Source: Ruminococcus sp.
Lineage (GTDB): Bacteria; Bacillota; Clostridia; Oscillospirales; Ruminococcaceae
Assembly: GCF_016287535.1 (NCBI RefSeq)
Contig: NZ_JAEFAJ010000013.1
Span: 1-64,000 of the forward strand
Direction of reading: 5' to 3'
DNA: 64,000 nt
This document shows positions 39,676 through 50,103 of this stretch, piece by piece. The notes beneath the pieces were generated by a model. That model was not told the origin of the DNA. It worked only from the letters and a program-made list of their open reading frames with translations, and searched no databases. Each line of letters opens with the position of its first letter. Positions within the stretch are counted from its first letter, which is position 1. A program made the translations under genes and the position numbers.

Positions 39676-42600
39676 CTATGCCTTGAAAACCGCACGCACA
39701 AAATTGTAGATATGTGCATGAATCGAGTTGTCACCGTGATATCCGCCGTTTACGTAATGCCATACGTGTGGAACGCCGTTCTTGGTGAAACTCTCATGGT
39801 AACCGTTGGGAGTGGAGTATACTACCTCGTCATTGCTTCCTGCCGTCAGCAGAACAAGATGAGGCTCCTCCCCGCTCTTCCACTTAAAGTCTCCGGTAAC
39901 TCCGGGAGCCGGGCATATAGCGCCTATGTAACTGAACAGGTCGGGACGCTGCATACCGATGAGCAGTGATTCGCGTCCGCCCATTGAGAATCCGGTAATG
40001 GCAGTATTCTCTCTTCCGGTCTTAACGCTGTATGTTTTTTCGATATAAGGCATGAGATCCTTTGTAAGATCGTTTATGAAATTGTCATATGCTGCATTGT
40101 TGGCGTCATCCATCGCAGAACAGTCAGCCTGTGTTGCACTGGAGTATATATACGGGAACACAACTATCATTTCCTCAGCCTCACCTTCGGCAATAGCGTT
40201 ACCGATTATCTGACGGGTATACATAGTACCGTTTCCCGTTGTTATCATTCTGTCCTGATTCTCCCAGTAACCGTGCATAACGTAGAGAACGGGATACTTC
40301 CTGTTCTCGCTGTAGTTTGCCGGCAGCAGGATATTGTAAGGCTTGTTGCGATTACAGGTCGTGGAATAATATGTACCGCTCTTTACAGTGCCGTACTGTA
40401 CTCCTGCCTTTTCCTGATGTGAGGAATCAGGCTCCTTATTGAGAAGCTTAGTTTCGACAAGCTTTGTATAATCAGCCATTGAATAGCCGGTCGTGTCATT
40501 TCCGTTGTTGTCATCGGTCTGAGAAGTTTCCGCCTTTGAGAACTCCTTTGTCACACCGAGAACGAACTTCTGAAGCTGAACAAGGTCTGCAGTCTCAAAT
40601 GCACCGTTCTTGTCAACATCAGCTGCCTTCTCGGCACTGCTGTCCGCGAACTTACGGCTTATCAGAGCCTTTCTCGCAGCTATCATATCAAAGCTGTCAA
40701 CTCTTTCATCGCCGTTTATATCGCCGGGGATCACCTTTGATGCCTTTGGTCCGTTCACGACTGTTCCTGCAACACCGCCGACCGCCTCGTCAACAAAGAA
40801 GCTGTAATTTTCGGAATCTGTCTCAACGTACATCTGTAAACCAGAAGCGCCTTCGGGTATCCTGTAATTCGTATTTGCAAGCTGTACCCACTCGCCCTTG
40901 GGAACATCTTCAGCGACAGCTATCTTATCGTACTGCACCTCTCCGTCAGCCTCATACTGAAGAGTAAGGTAGAACTTTTGTGAAGCAGGTCCTTCCGTAT
41001 ACTTTACTACTGTACTGAAGCTGTACTCCTGTCCTGCCTTGAAAACGCTTGACGAAAGGGTCTTTGAAGCGCCGTTCCAGCTTGCCTCTCTGCCCGAGCA
41101 GTAAAGCGAACCGCTGCCGTCATAAGCCTCGGACTTGTCAGCGGCGACCTTTGCGGAACCTCTTCCCGCCCATGCTTCTGTGCCGCTCTCAAATGTATTA
41201 TGGAAGTAATATCCATTCTCATCGGGCTCTATTACAACGGGTGTACCGCTGAGAACCTTGCTGCCGTTGCAGCCGTTCCACGTCTGACGCTCATACTCGA
41301 AGAAGTCGATATCGGCATAACCGCCTGTGGTCTTTGTAGGATAGCTGTAGATACCGCTGCGGTATCCGGTGAAGAGCTTCAGATCGTATGACATCGAGAG
41401 CTCCTGACCGAGCTTGTTCCAGTTCATACCGTCGTATGAATAATAGAAATTAGCCTTGTCTATGTTATTGGAAGAACTTCCGTCCGAGCCAACATTGGCG
41501 AATTTAAAGTCCACCTTGAGGTATACCTCGTCGCCGCTCATATTCTGCTCCGCAACTATCTTGTCGGAGCTGTTTCCAATATCGTTTCCGCCGTTGACGG
41601 ACATATATACCTTCTTTGAGCCGCTGTCATCAACACGGACGCCGATACAGCCATACATAAGCTGAAATGCCGAAAGACCTGCATAGTCTCCGGGCTTCAT
41701 ATTTGAAGCGTCAAGCTTTATATAGCTGCTGCAGGCAGGACCTTCAGTACGCATAGTAAGGGTGTTCCTTGCGTTAAGCAAATTTGTAGCGATATTCTTG
41801 TTCTTGAGTCTCAGCCAGCCTTCACGCTCTGTTACCGACCACGCACTGTTGTCAGGATTGTGGTTCCACTGCCATTCAAGAGCGAGATCGTTGGACGAAT
41901 AGTCAAAGCTGTCGTCGCCTGCAAGGTCTGTACCTGTACCGGAAGCGATATCAAGAGTAAGCGGAGCCTTGCCGTTGACTCCCATCATAGGCCAGTCATT
42001 CTGCCATGTAACGGGAACGAGTACGGGTATTCTTCCTACAGAGCCGTGATCCTGAAAGAGAAGACCGTACCACTTTCCGTCGGGAGTATCAACGATACCT
42101 CCCTGTGCCACACCTGCACCGTATGAGCCGAGTGACGAATCGAGAAGAGTCTTGCTCTCCCAGCTGCCTGTGAGGCTCTTTGAACGGTAGCAGAATTCAA
42201 GTCTGCCGTGACCTGACGGCCATGCGATACCGAGTATATAATAGTAACCGTTTATCTTATGGATATGCCAGCCCTCACCTGCAAGGTTATCAAAGTTGGT
42301 CTTGAAGAGCTGCTTTTCGAGTCCGCCGGACTTCCAGCCTGTCATATCAGAATTGAACTCCTTGATGCTACAGGTTCCGCCGGCTCCGTAAACGAGATAG
42401 TTCCTTCCGTCGTCATCGAAAAGGATAGAAGCGTCGTGGTACATACCGTTGAGTTCAACGCGCGACCACTCGCCGTTCTCTATATCATCAGTGGAGCAGA
42501 TATAGGATTTATTTGAACCATAGCTTCCGAAGAAAGCATAGTATTTGTTATTCTTTTCATTATAGCGAAGACTTGTCGCCCACTGTCCGTGAGCATAATC

Positions 42601-42942
42601 GTGCTTGCCGTTTTTCAGGTTCTGGACGTCGCCGTTTGCATATGTATCAAAAACATAGTTGCATATCTCCCACGAAACGAGGTCCTTGGACTTCATTATC
42701 GGTGCGCCCGGACTGAAGAACATTGTTGTGCTTACCATATAATATGTGTCCCCGACTCTTATAACATCGTCGTCAGGTACATCCGCCCATATTATAGGAT
42801 TTGACACCGACGCGGCCGCCTCTGCCTTCGGTGCTCTGATACCGCCTGTCACGGACGGCATCACGACAGCTGCTGACAACAATAAAGCAGCCGCTGCCTT
42901 CCATTTTTTGCCTAAATTCATTTTAATACCTCCTGAATTCAA
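39676..42942 (-). CDS. multimodular cellulosomal enzyme: GH43 - CBM22-like - internal dockerin - C-terminal carbohydrate esterase (CE1-like)
   Basis: GH43 NPIIWADVPDDDVIRVGDTYYMVSTTMFFSPGAPIMKSKDL; CBM22-like HNTFESGTEAWAGRGSAKVAADKSEAYDGSGSLYCSGR; dockerin PGDINGDERVDSFDMIAARKALISR...DVDKNGAFETADLVQLQKFVLG; esterase YNILLPANYSENRKYPVLYVMHGY...TGFSMGGRESL. Confidence 0.88.
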   Translation of the reverse strand: MNSGGIKMNLGKKWKAAAALLLSAAVVMPSVTGGIRAPKAEAAASVSNPIIWADVPDDDVIRVGDTYYMVSTTMFFSPGAPIMKSKDLVSWEICNYVFDTYANGDVQNLKNGKHDYAHGQWATSLRYNEKNNKYYAFFGSYGSNKSYICSTDDIENGEWSRVELNGMYHDASILFDDDGRNYLVYGAGGTCSIKEFNSDMTGWKSGGLEKQLFKTNFDNLAGEGWHIHKINGYYYILGIAWPSGHGRLEFCYRSKSLTGSWESKTLLDSSLGSYGAGVAQGGIVDTPDGKWYGLLFQDHGSVGRIPVLVPVTWQNDWPMMGVNGKAPLTLDIASGTGTDLAGDDSFDYSSNDLALEWQWNHNPDNSAWSVTEREGWLRLKNKNIATNLLNARNTLTMRTEGPACSSYIKLDASNMKPGDYAGLSAFQLMYGCIGVRVDDSGSKKVYMSVNGGNDIGNSSDKIVAEQNMSGDEVYLKVDFKFANVGSDGSSSNNIDKANFYYSYDGMNWNKLGQELSMSYDLKLFTGYRSGIYSYPTKTTGGYADIDFFEYERQTWNGCNGSKVLSGTPVVIEPDENGYYFHNTFESGTEAWAGRGSAKVAADKSEAYDGSGSLYCSGREASWNGASKTLSSSVFKAGQEYSFSTVVKYTEGPASQKFYLTLQYEADGEVQYDKIAVAEDVPKGEWVQLANTNYRIPEGASGLQMYVETDSENYSFFVDEAVGGVAGTVVNGPKASKVIPGDINGDERVDSFDMIAARKALISRKFADSSAEKAADVDKNGAFETADLVQLQKFVLGVTKEFSKAETSQTDDNNGNDTTGYSMADYTKLVETKLLNKEPDSSHQEKAGVQYGTVKSGTYYSTTCNRNKPYNILLPANYSENRKYPVLYVMHGYWENQDRMITTGNGTMYTRQIIGNAIAEGEAEEMIVVFPYIYSSATQADCSAMDDANNAAYDNFINDLTKDLMPYIEKTYSVKTGRENTAITGFSMGGRESLLIGMQRPDLFSYIGAICPAPGVTGDFKWKSGEEPHLVLLTAGSNDEVVYSTPNGYHESFTKNGVPHVWHYVNGGYHGDNSIHAHIYNFVRAVFKA

Positions 42943-43211
42943 TTTCGTTATTTTTGCCTAACATATCCCCGTTAACGCAAATGAATTATCATGCTCAATT
43001 TATACTGTATTGAGCATTTTTACATATTGGTGCTGCTTTCAACACTTCTCCTTGTCTATTTTAACATTTGTTCTTAATTTGTTCAACCGATTTTTTGAGG
43101 AATAGGTGGATAAAATGAATGTCATACCACTTTTTGAATAAATTAGTGCATAATTTTTTTATAATTATCAAAATACCGACATATTTGTATACTTTTGTGC
43201 TTGTAATATAA

Positions 43212-43251
43212 AACTCCCCGAAGCAGTATCATATACCGCTCCGGGGAGTTA
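43212..43251 (-). terminator. intrinsic terminator of the ABC cluster
   Basis: aactccccg(a)agc...gct(c)cggggagtt. Confidence 0.75.
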
Positions 43252-43263
43252 AAATCAAAATTG

Positions 43264-44610
43264 CTATCTGAGCATATCATTTATGGTCCTGCGCTGTTCA
43301 AAGGCAAAAATAACGGATATTATCAGAATATATCCCAGCACCGCCGCAGGCACGAGCCTGAGACTTATCACGGCAAAACGGAAAGCTGATACATTTATGC
43401 CGTCTCCGAGCATCTTCGTAAAGCATATATCAGACACCAGAAGGAAAATGGCAGACAATCCCAGCGCGATAACAGAAGCCGCTACAGCTGTGATAAAATG
43501 CTCTATAAGCACTATGCTGAACAGCTCCTTCTTTTTTATGCCTATTGCCCTCAGCATTGCGAAATACTGTTCCTGCTCCTTCATACCGTTTGAGGATACG
43601 CTTATTATCTGCATACACATTGCCAGCGATATGAATAATACCAGCAGAAAAATGATGAATCCCGAAAGCCTTTTTACATTGAAGGTCAGGAGATACTGAC
43701 TTCCGGCACTTTCTTCGTAATCCAGCTCACTGCTGAGCTGACGTTCATCTATACTCTTTATCACCGCCGGCAGATCGCTGTAATTTTCAGGATAAAATGC
43801 CGCTTTCACGGGAGCTCCCCCCATTTCCGAGATAGTCTCCGCGCTGCAGCAGAGCAGTACCTGAGCAGTATACGCTCCAAGATCATAATTCAAACCCTCA
43901 GGCAGTATCCTGTAAAAATCAGAATCAACTATCCCGGTGAGCGTATAGCCGGTTATGTATGGCACACCGTCAATGCACAGAGATATCCTGTGTCCGAGCA
44001 CCTGCGAGTAATCAGTTATCCCGAAATGACTTATGATATAGTCCGACATCATCATCTCGTTTACAGCTGTCATCTCTCTGCCGGCTTTTACAAGCTCCCT
44101 GCCCTTATTATAAAATCCGAATACCTGCTTCTGTATGTCACTGAAGATGCTGTGACCTGCAAGGAAACAGTTCACTCCAAGCATTGCGTGCTTTCTGATA
44201 TTCCCCTTGAAGCTGAAGGTGCGGTCATCGCTTCCCTTGAATTCACTCTCCTCTGTTTTGAGAGTAACACGTTCAAGATTAATATATTCGACCATATTAT
44301 TTCCGCTTCCGGCTGTAACATCAGCGACCGCGCTTATAATGGGCTTTGAAAGCTCCGGTATCCCGTATATCTTTTTTATGACCGTATCACTTTCCGCTTC
44401 CTCCGCCTTTTCCAGTGTGTACGTGAACCGGCAGTCATACATATCGCCGTATATCAGCTTATTATAATAATTTGTTATCCCCGCTGATATCAATGCGGTT
44501 ATCAGCATGACTGAGATGATGAATGAAAGATAACGCACCAGTGATGAAAAACAGGAGCTTTTGGCACCGAGATCATATGACGCGGCTTTAAGTCTGTTCA
44601 ATATTTTCAT
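43264..44610 (-). CDS. FtsX-type ABC transporter permease
   Basis: Four-TM MacB/FtsX architecture; FAMLRAIGIKKKELFSIVLIEH. Confidence 0.85.
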   Translation of the reverse strand: MKILNRLKAASYDLGAKSSCFSSLVRYLSFIISVMLITALISAGITNYYNKLIYGDMYDCRFTYTLEKAEEAESDTVIKKIYGIPELSKPIISAVADVTAGSGNNMVEYINLERVTLKTEESEFKGSDDRTFSFKGNIRKHAMLGVNCFLAGHSIFSDIQKQVFGFYNKGRELVKAGREMTAVNEMMMSDYIISHFGITDYSQVLGHRISLCIDGVPYITGYTLTGIVDSDFYRILPEGLNYDLGAYTAQVLLCCSAETISEMGGAPVKAAFYPENYSDLPAVIKSIDERQLSSELDYEESAGSQYLLTFNVKRLSGFIIFLLVLFISLAMCMQIISVSSNGMKEQEQYFAMLRAIGIKKKELFSIVLIEHFITAVAASVIALGLSAIFLLVSDICFTKMLGDGINVSAFRFAVISLRLVPAAVLGYILIISVIFAFEQRRTINDMLR

Positions 44611-44627
44611 ATCAGTTCTCCGAATAC

Positions 44628-45758
44628 TTATTTCTCATGCAGCAGCTCAATGATATTATTGTTTCTGAGCCTTTTTCTGAACCTGAGCATTATTACCGCA
44701 AGACAGAACTGCACAATGATAAAGTCCGCTGAAATAGGCAGAAACGCGATACCCGTCACGCGGTCCGGACCTGAGAAGATACCATCGGCATATCCGTTTA
44801 TCATACGGAGTATGACAGACGACAGTACAGCCGAGACCACAAGCATTATCAAGACTATGATTTCTGATATGCTCAGCAGTATCTTCAGTATATCTTTGCC
44901 TGACATTCCTATCGCCGACTGGACCGCATAAAACTTCTTCCTTCTTTGCAGGTATATGTCCATAAAGCTGTATACCGAACCAGCGAGCGCGATCAGCAGT
45001 ATCATATTTACGGAATACAGCGTAATATACAGCATTCTTACGGTACGGAGCGTCTCTTTCGAATAAATGACATATCCGTTTTTTTCAAGACAGCTTCTCA
45101 TACCGAAAATTTCCCTGAGCGACTCCGGACTTATCTCATAATTGCAGCTATAATCCGGGAACTCCTCAAAAAATGCCCTCAAAGCGCCCTCAGAGATATA
45201 GCACTCCTCTCTTGACGGCTCAGACCTGTAAATACAGCTTATCTCCGCTCTTACAGCCTTTTTAATATTTCTGCTGCGATATATCATATCTATGCTTTCA
45301 CCTGTGCTGAGTCCGTTCTTTTCTGCCATCTCATCAGAGATCATAACATAGCTGTTTTCAAAAAAATCCCGCTCTGCAGCGTCGTCATTAAACTGCTCTT
45401 TTATAAATGAACGGTCATTGTCGTTAAGATAGTCACGGAACATTACTCCGCCGTATACATTGCCTGAAACTGTTTCAACAGGGAAAGGAGCATCACAGCT
45501 TTCCACCCTGAACCCGATATTCTTCTCTTCAAGGACAGCCTTTATATCATCCGGATAAGTATATCCCGTTACGAAAAATCGGTCGAGCATATTTTCATGT
45601 ACTACACCCGAAATATGCTCAGGCAGATATACTGCCGCGTCCATTACCGCTACGGAAACAGAAAAAAGCAATGTGACAATGATGCCAAATATAAGAAAAA
45701 GGTATTTTTCGTTTCCTATCTCTTCACCGGCAACATAAAAACTACTTCCTGTCTTCAT
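44628..45758 (-). CDS. ABC transporter permease (FtsX-like)
   Basis: FYAVQSAIGMSGKDILKILLSISEIIVLIMLV; adjacent to ATPase. Confidence 0.8.
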   Translation of the reverse strand: MKTGSSFYVAGEEIGNEKYLFLIFGIIVTLLFSVSVAVMDAAVYLPEHISGVVHENMLDRFFVTGYTYPDDIKAVLEEKNIGFRVESCDAPFPVETVSGNVYGGVMFRDYLNDNDRSFIKEQFNDDAAERDFFENSYVMISDEMAEKNGLSTGESIDMIYRSRNIKKAVRAEISCIYRSEPSREECYISEGALRAFFEEFPDYSCNYEISPESLREIFGMRSCLEKNGYVIYSKETLRTVRMLYITLYSVNMILLIALAGSVYSFMDIYLQRRKKFYAVQSAIGMSGKDILKILLSISEIIVLIMLVVSAVLSSVILRMINGYADGIFSGPDRVTGIAFLPISADFIIVQFCLAVIMLRFRKRLRNNNIIELLHEK

Positions 45759-46437
45759 CTGTTATGACCCCGTCCCTGAGCGTTATTATCCTGTCAGCGT
45801 ACTGTGCGTCCTCCATGCTGTGAGTTACCATAAGTATGGTCTTTCCGGCATCGCTCAGCTTTCTGAGCAGTTCCATTACCCTTTCAGTATTTACCGAATC
45901 AAGGTTTCCGCAGGGTTCATCAGCAAGTATTATATCAGGATCGTTCGCAAGCGCCCTCGCTATGCATACTCTCTGCTTCTCACCGCCTGAAAGAGTCTCC
46001 GCGGGCTGTCCGGATTTTTCGCTTATATCAACATATTCCATACATTCTGATATGCGCTTTTTCCTTTCAGCCTTAGGAACGTCAGAAATAAGCAGCGGCA
46101 TCTCTATGTTCCTGAAAACATTGTACCTCTCTTCAAGATAAAACGACTGAAAAATATATCCCAGCTTATGGTTCCTTATTTCTGCACGCTGTATGTCCGT
46201 CATTCTGCCCGTATCAGAGCCTGCAATGTCAATAGTCCCGCTGTCAGGGACCTCGATCAGTCCGATCATGTTCAAAAGAGTCGATTTGCCGCTTCCGGAT
46301 TTACCTGTCAGCGCGACGAATTCTCCCTTTTCAATGTGCAGTGAAACATCATTTATTACTGTGGTCTCTGTATTGCCGTTTCTGAATCTCTTTGTAACAT
46401 TCCTGCAGGTTATCATCGTATCAGCCCTCGTATTCAA
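45742..46437 (-). CDS. ABC transporter ATP-binding protein
   Basis: GKSGSGKSTLLNMIG, LSGGEKQRVCIARAL, DIILADEPCGNLD. Confidence 0.95.
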   Translation of the reverse strand: MNTRADTMITCRNVTKRFRNGNTETTVINDVSLHIEKGEFVALTGKSGSGKSTLLNMIGLIEVPDSGTIDIAGSDTGRMTDIQRAEIRNHKLGYIFQSFYLEERYNVFRNIEMPLLISDVPKAERKKRISECMEYVDISEKSGQPAETLSGGEKQRVCIARALANDPDIILADEPCGNLDSVNTERVMELLRKLSDAGKTILMVTHSMEDAQYADRIITLRDGVITDEDRK

Positions 46438-46966
46438 AACTTACACTTCCGCAGCGTATTACCCTTTCATCTTTATAAACATCAAGCCATATCTCATAGT
46501 CATTCTTTTCATCATACACGATCAGGTACAACTCGCCCATATCCCCTTTTTCATAATCAGTCGCATCAAATGTATAACCATTGAAGGCAGAATCATAATC
46601 AAGAGTCTTCTGAATTTCCTTTGCCCTTTCGTTCATTCTCTTATGCTTTGTCTCAAAATCTTCACTCTCAGTATCTCCGCTGTTATTTATTTCATTATAT
46701 GCCTTATAAACAGCTGCTGACTTTTCATATGATGAAAAATCAACATTTGTAAACGTGATATTCTTTTCATCGAGTGTTATATATGATTCCATGCCATTGT
46801 AATCATATGCGGAATATTTCCCGTAAGCCGGATGCAGACTGTTTTTGTACCAGACATAGCCTGTGATCCCTCCGGCAGCAAGAACGATTGCGGATATGGC
46901 TGAAATAATTATTTTTTTATTCATGATAATGCCTCTGTTTCTGAAAATTAAATACAATATTATCAA
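46421..46966 (-). CDS. hypothetical secreted/membrane-anchored protein of ABC cluster
   Basis: N-terminal signal-anchor MNKKIIISAISAIVLAAGGITGYVWY; overlaps the ATPase gene. Confidence 0.65.
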   Translation of the reverse strand: MIILYLIFRNRGIIMNKKIIISAISAIVLAAGGITGYVWYKNSLHPAYGKYSAYDYNGMESYITLDEKNITFTNVDFSSYEKSAAVYKAYNEINNSGDTESEDFETKHKRMNERAKEIQKTLDYDSAFNGYTFDATDYEKGDMGELYLIVYDEKNDYEIWLDVYKDERVIRCGSVSFEYEG

Positions 46967-47132
46967 TATATCATAAAAATCAATTTATGTCAATATATCC
47001 GCAAAGCCGCCGTATACCGGCATATCACGGCACAATTATCCAAACGACATTTTTCATATCCCTTCCGTTTTTTCTGCGGTTGACATTTAAGCCGCAATAG
47101 TGTATAATTTTTTTCAGACAGGAGATGATAAA

Positions 47133-47597
47133 ATGCGCTCAAAAGGTACTAAAACCATTGCAGAAAACCGCAAAGCCAGACATGACTATTTCGTACTCGA
47201 ATCCTACGAGGCAGGCATTGAGCTCGTGGGAACAGAAGTAAAATCCATTCGCCAGGGCGGCGTGAACCTCAAGGACTCATGGTGCTCTATCGACAAGGGC
47301 GAGCTTTTCGTCCGCGGTATGCACATCTCTCCTTATGAGAAAGGCAATATCTTCAACCGCGACCCGCTGAGAGTAAGAAAGCTCCTCATGCATAAGCGCG
47401 AGATAAATAAACTCTATGGCACTCTAAAACAGGAGGGACTGTCACTGATACCGCTGAGTCTTTATTTCAAGGATTCAAGGGTAAAAATGCAGCTCGGTCT
47501 CTGCAAGGGCAAAAAGCTCTACGACAAACGCGCCGACATCGCTAAACGTGACGCGAACCGCGAAATTGACCGCAATATAAAAGCACGCAACCAGTAA
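47133..47597 (+). CDS. smpB: SsrA-binding protein SmpB
   Basis: [42 protein letters not shown]; start at 47133 after RBS caggag. Confidence 0.97.
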   Translation: MRSKGTKTIAENRKARHDYFVLESYEAGIELVGTEVKSIRQGGVNLKDSWCSIDKGELFVRGMHISPYEKGNIFNRDPLRVRKLLMHKREINKLYGTLKQEGLSLIPLSLYFKDSRVKMQLGLCKGKKLYDKRADIAKRDANREIDRNIKARNQ

Positions 47598-47613
47598 CGA
47601 AAGGACTTGCGTT

Positions 47614-48735
47614 ATGATATATCCCAAGCCTCTTAAAAAAGGCGACAAGGTCGTTGTAATATGTCTTTCAAGCGGTATACTCGGCGAGCCGTACTGCTCT
47701 CACGAAAAAGAGCTCGGTATAAAAATGCTCCGTGGATTCGGTCTTGAACCCGTTTTCACAAAACACGCTCTTATTGGTACAGATTATATAATGAAACACC
47801 CTGAGGCACGGGCTGCCGATCTGAAGGAAGCCTTCCTTGATGACTCCGTAAAGGGTATCATCTGCGCTATCGGCGGTATAGATACATTCCGCACTTTTCC
47901 TTATCTCATGGAAGATGAAGAATTCAAAAAGGCGGTTCAGCAGCACCCTAAGTTCTTCCTCGGTTTTTCCGACACTACCAGTAACCATCTGATGTTTCAC
48001 AGGCTCGGCTTGCAGACCTTCTACGGTCAGGCTTTCATGTGCGACCTTGCAGAGCTTTCAGGAGATATGCTTCCCTACTCAAAGGCTCATTTCGGGAGCT
48101 GCTTTGCACCGTATCACGGAAGAAAGATAACTCCCTCCGACGTATGGTATGAGGAAAGGACAGACTTCTCCGCAGCTGCTGTCGGCACTATGCCCGTTTC
48201 TCACAGGGAAGAGCACGGCTATGAGCTTTTGCAGGGCAGTCACTTTTTTGAAGGAGAGCTTCTCGGCGGCTGTATCGACAGTATGGGAGAAATGCTCATT
48301 TCAGGCAGTATCGACAGGTACGGCGAGTTGCTTGCAGACGAATTCGAGAAATGTCCGCAGCTCAGAGATGACTTTGCAAATCAGAGCGAAATAACGCGCA
48401 GATATAACATTTTCCCCAACGCCGAAGAGTGGCGTGGAAAGATACTCTTTGCCGAAACGAGCGAGGTCATGCCGGCTCCGGAAATGCTTGCGGAATACCT
48501 CAGCACTCTGAAACAAAAGGGCGTTTTCGATAATATAAACGGTATCATCATCGGCAAGCCCATGAACGAAAAATACTTCGAGGAATACAAGTCAGTATGG
48601 CGCGATATCGTCAATAACAGTAAGCTTCCCATACTCTATAATGTCAACTTCGGTCATTCCGCTCCGAGAGCTGTACTTCCCTATGGGGCTGCTGCCCGTG
48701 TTGACGCTGACAGACAGGAAATAACCCTTTTGTGA
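47614..48735 (+). CDS. LD-carboxypeptidase / MccF-like S66 peptidase
   Basis: PKPLKKGDKVVVICLSSG...AIGGIDTFRTFPYL...KFFLGFSDTTSNHLMF...NFGHSAPRAVLPYG. Confidence 0.88.
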   Translation: MIYPKPLKKGDKVVVICLSSGILGEPYCSHEKELGIKMLRGFGLEPVFTKHALIGTDYIMKHPEARAADLKEAFLDDSVKGIICAIGGIDTFRTFPYLMEDEEFKKAVQQHPKFFLGFSDTTSNHLMFHRLGLQTFYGQAFMCDLAELSGDMLPYSKAHFGSCFAPYHGRKITPSDVWYEERTDFSAAAVGTMPVSHREEHGYELLQGSHFFEGELLGGCIDSMGEMLISGSIDRYGELLADEFEKCPQLRDDFANQSEITRRYNIFPNAEEWRGKILFAETSEVMPAPEMLAEYLSTLKQKGVFDNINGIIIGKPMNEKYFEEYKSVWRDIVNNSKLPILYNVNFGHSAPRAVLPYGAAARVDADRQEITLL

Positions 48736-48762
48736 TATTACATATAACGACAATGTTTGCAG

Positions 48763-48791
48763 TTGACAAACGGCTGTAAATATTGTATAAT
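48763..48791 (+). promoter_or_regulatory. sigma-A-type promoter of ssrA
   Basis: TTGACA - 17 nt - TATAAT. Confidence 0.85.
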
Positions 48792-48839
48792 ATTATTCGG
48801 AGCATTTCAGCTCCCACTACCTGTACCCTCATTGACTAT

Positions 48840-49209
48840 GGGGGCGTAAAGGTTTCGACGGGGGTCTTGAAGTGTGATAAGCGAGCGGAGAATGGCATGA
48901 TCTCCATAACCTGTGCCACGTTTAAATATAAACGCAAGAAATAACATTACAGTTTCTAGAAATAGCGAACTGGTAGCTGCATAAGTCAGCTTCTGTCCAC
49001 CGGGAGAGTACCGCGGCTCCCGCTTGGGCATCAATGAGCGGTGAACGACTGTCGGAAGTGTCCGTGTCCGTCAGTTGTATACGGACTACCTGTGATAACA
49101 GCCCGTTTATCGGCGGTAATTGCAGGGAATCATAATAGGTAAAATACGCTCGTAGAAAGTTGCATGAATGGGCTTTCGGACAGGAGTTCAATTCTCCTCG
49201 CCTCCACCA
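48840..49209 (+). ncRNA. ssrA: transfer-messenger RNA (tmRNA)
   Basis: 5' GGGGGCGTAAAGGTTTCGACGGGGG; 3' TTCAATTCTCCTCGCCTCCACCA; 7-bp acceptor pairing GGGGGCG/CGCCTCC; encoded tag reads ARNNITVSRNSELVAA*. Confidence 0.97.
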
Positions 49210-49365
49210 AGCAAGGTGCTGTGCATCGTTTTTTCCCGGTTTATAGCGTCTTTTTTCATTTATTCCAAGTATCGGATCTGATTATGTATGTTTCACTTTC
49301 AAAACGATGAGCAGCACTTTTTCAGCGACAGTGTCACACGAAAAGATAAGCCGCTATATATGCAG

Positions 49366-49402
49366 AAAGGACGTCTCTTCCGGAGACGTCCTTATTCTTT
49401 TT
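49366..49402 (+). terminator. intrinsic terminator
   Basis: aaggacgtct-cttccgg-agacgtccttattctttttt. Confidence 0.75.
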
Positions 49403-49404
49403 TA

Positions 49405-49632
49405 TCAGCCGAGAGACCTGAGCTTCTTCTGAAGCTCTATCATGTGGTTACGGCAGGCGGTTATTTCGCCTGTATATTTATTGAACCACTCTACGTCCGT
49501 TTCATCAGGCTGCTCCTGCAAAAGAATTGCCTGTACAAGTGCTGACTGGGAACGGGAACGCTTTCTCTCGATCTCCTTGATAGTGCTCATGCAGAGCTTT
49601 ATTTCCTTTTTAAGACGTCTTTTTTCGCCCAT
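49405..49632 (-). CDS. small helical hypothetical protein, last gene of the McrB/SipW-like operon
   Basis: 75-aa charged helical ORF with RBS (gaggatttatt) following the operon. Confidence 0.55.
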   Translation of the reverse strand: MGEKRRLKKEIKLCMSTIKEIERKRSRSQSALVQAILLQEQPDETDVEWFNKYTGEITACRNHMIELQKKLRSLG

Positions 49633-49650
49633 AATAAATCCTCCTCTGCA

Positions 49651-50103
49651 TCAATAGCCCTGCTTGTCTATGGAATCGACAAGGGCTTTTGCCTCATCAT
49701 ACCCTTTATCAAGACCGTCAAGTATATCCTGAAGAGCTGTTTCAAGCTCGTCAAGCTTACTTCTCATCTGCTCCGGGTACTTCATAATGCAGGTATTTAC
49801 CTCGTTGATAACCTTTTTTTCATCCCCGAGGTCATCTATCAGGAACACAAATGAGGTCGCACCGCTCATATCACTGAGAATACGTCTGTATCTCAGTTCC
49901 ATATCTCCTTCGCCGTTCCTGTAGGAGCCGATGTCTTCAATAACATCTCCGAGACTTGTACGGTACTGATTCCTGTAGGTCTCCTGCACCCGTCTGACTT
50001 CATCCATGTACAGGGCAATGAATACGAGCAGTGCAATGAATGTTATAATGAACAGAATGATCGCACTAATCATTCTCCTCTTCATCAGTTTCTCTTGATT
50101 CAA
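49651..50103 (-). CDS. single-TM hypothetical membrane protein
   Basis: TM MISAIILFIITFIALLVFIALYM then helical domain; overlaps the end of the DUF2357-SipW fusion gene. Confidence 0.65.
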   Translation of the reverse strand: MNQEKLMKRRMISAIILFIITFIALLVFIALYMDEVRRVQETYRNQYRTSLGDVIEDIGSYRNGEGDMELRYRRILSDMSGATSFVFLIDDLGDEKKVINEVNTCIMKYPEQMRSKLDELETALQDILDGLDKGYDEAKALVDSIDKQGY

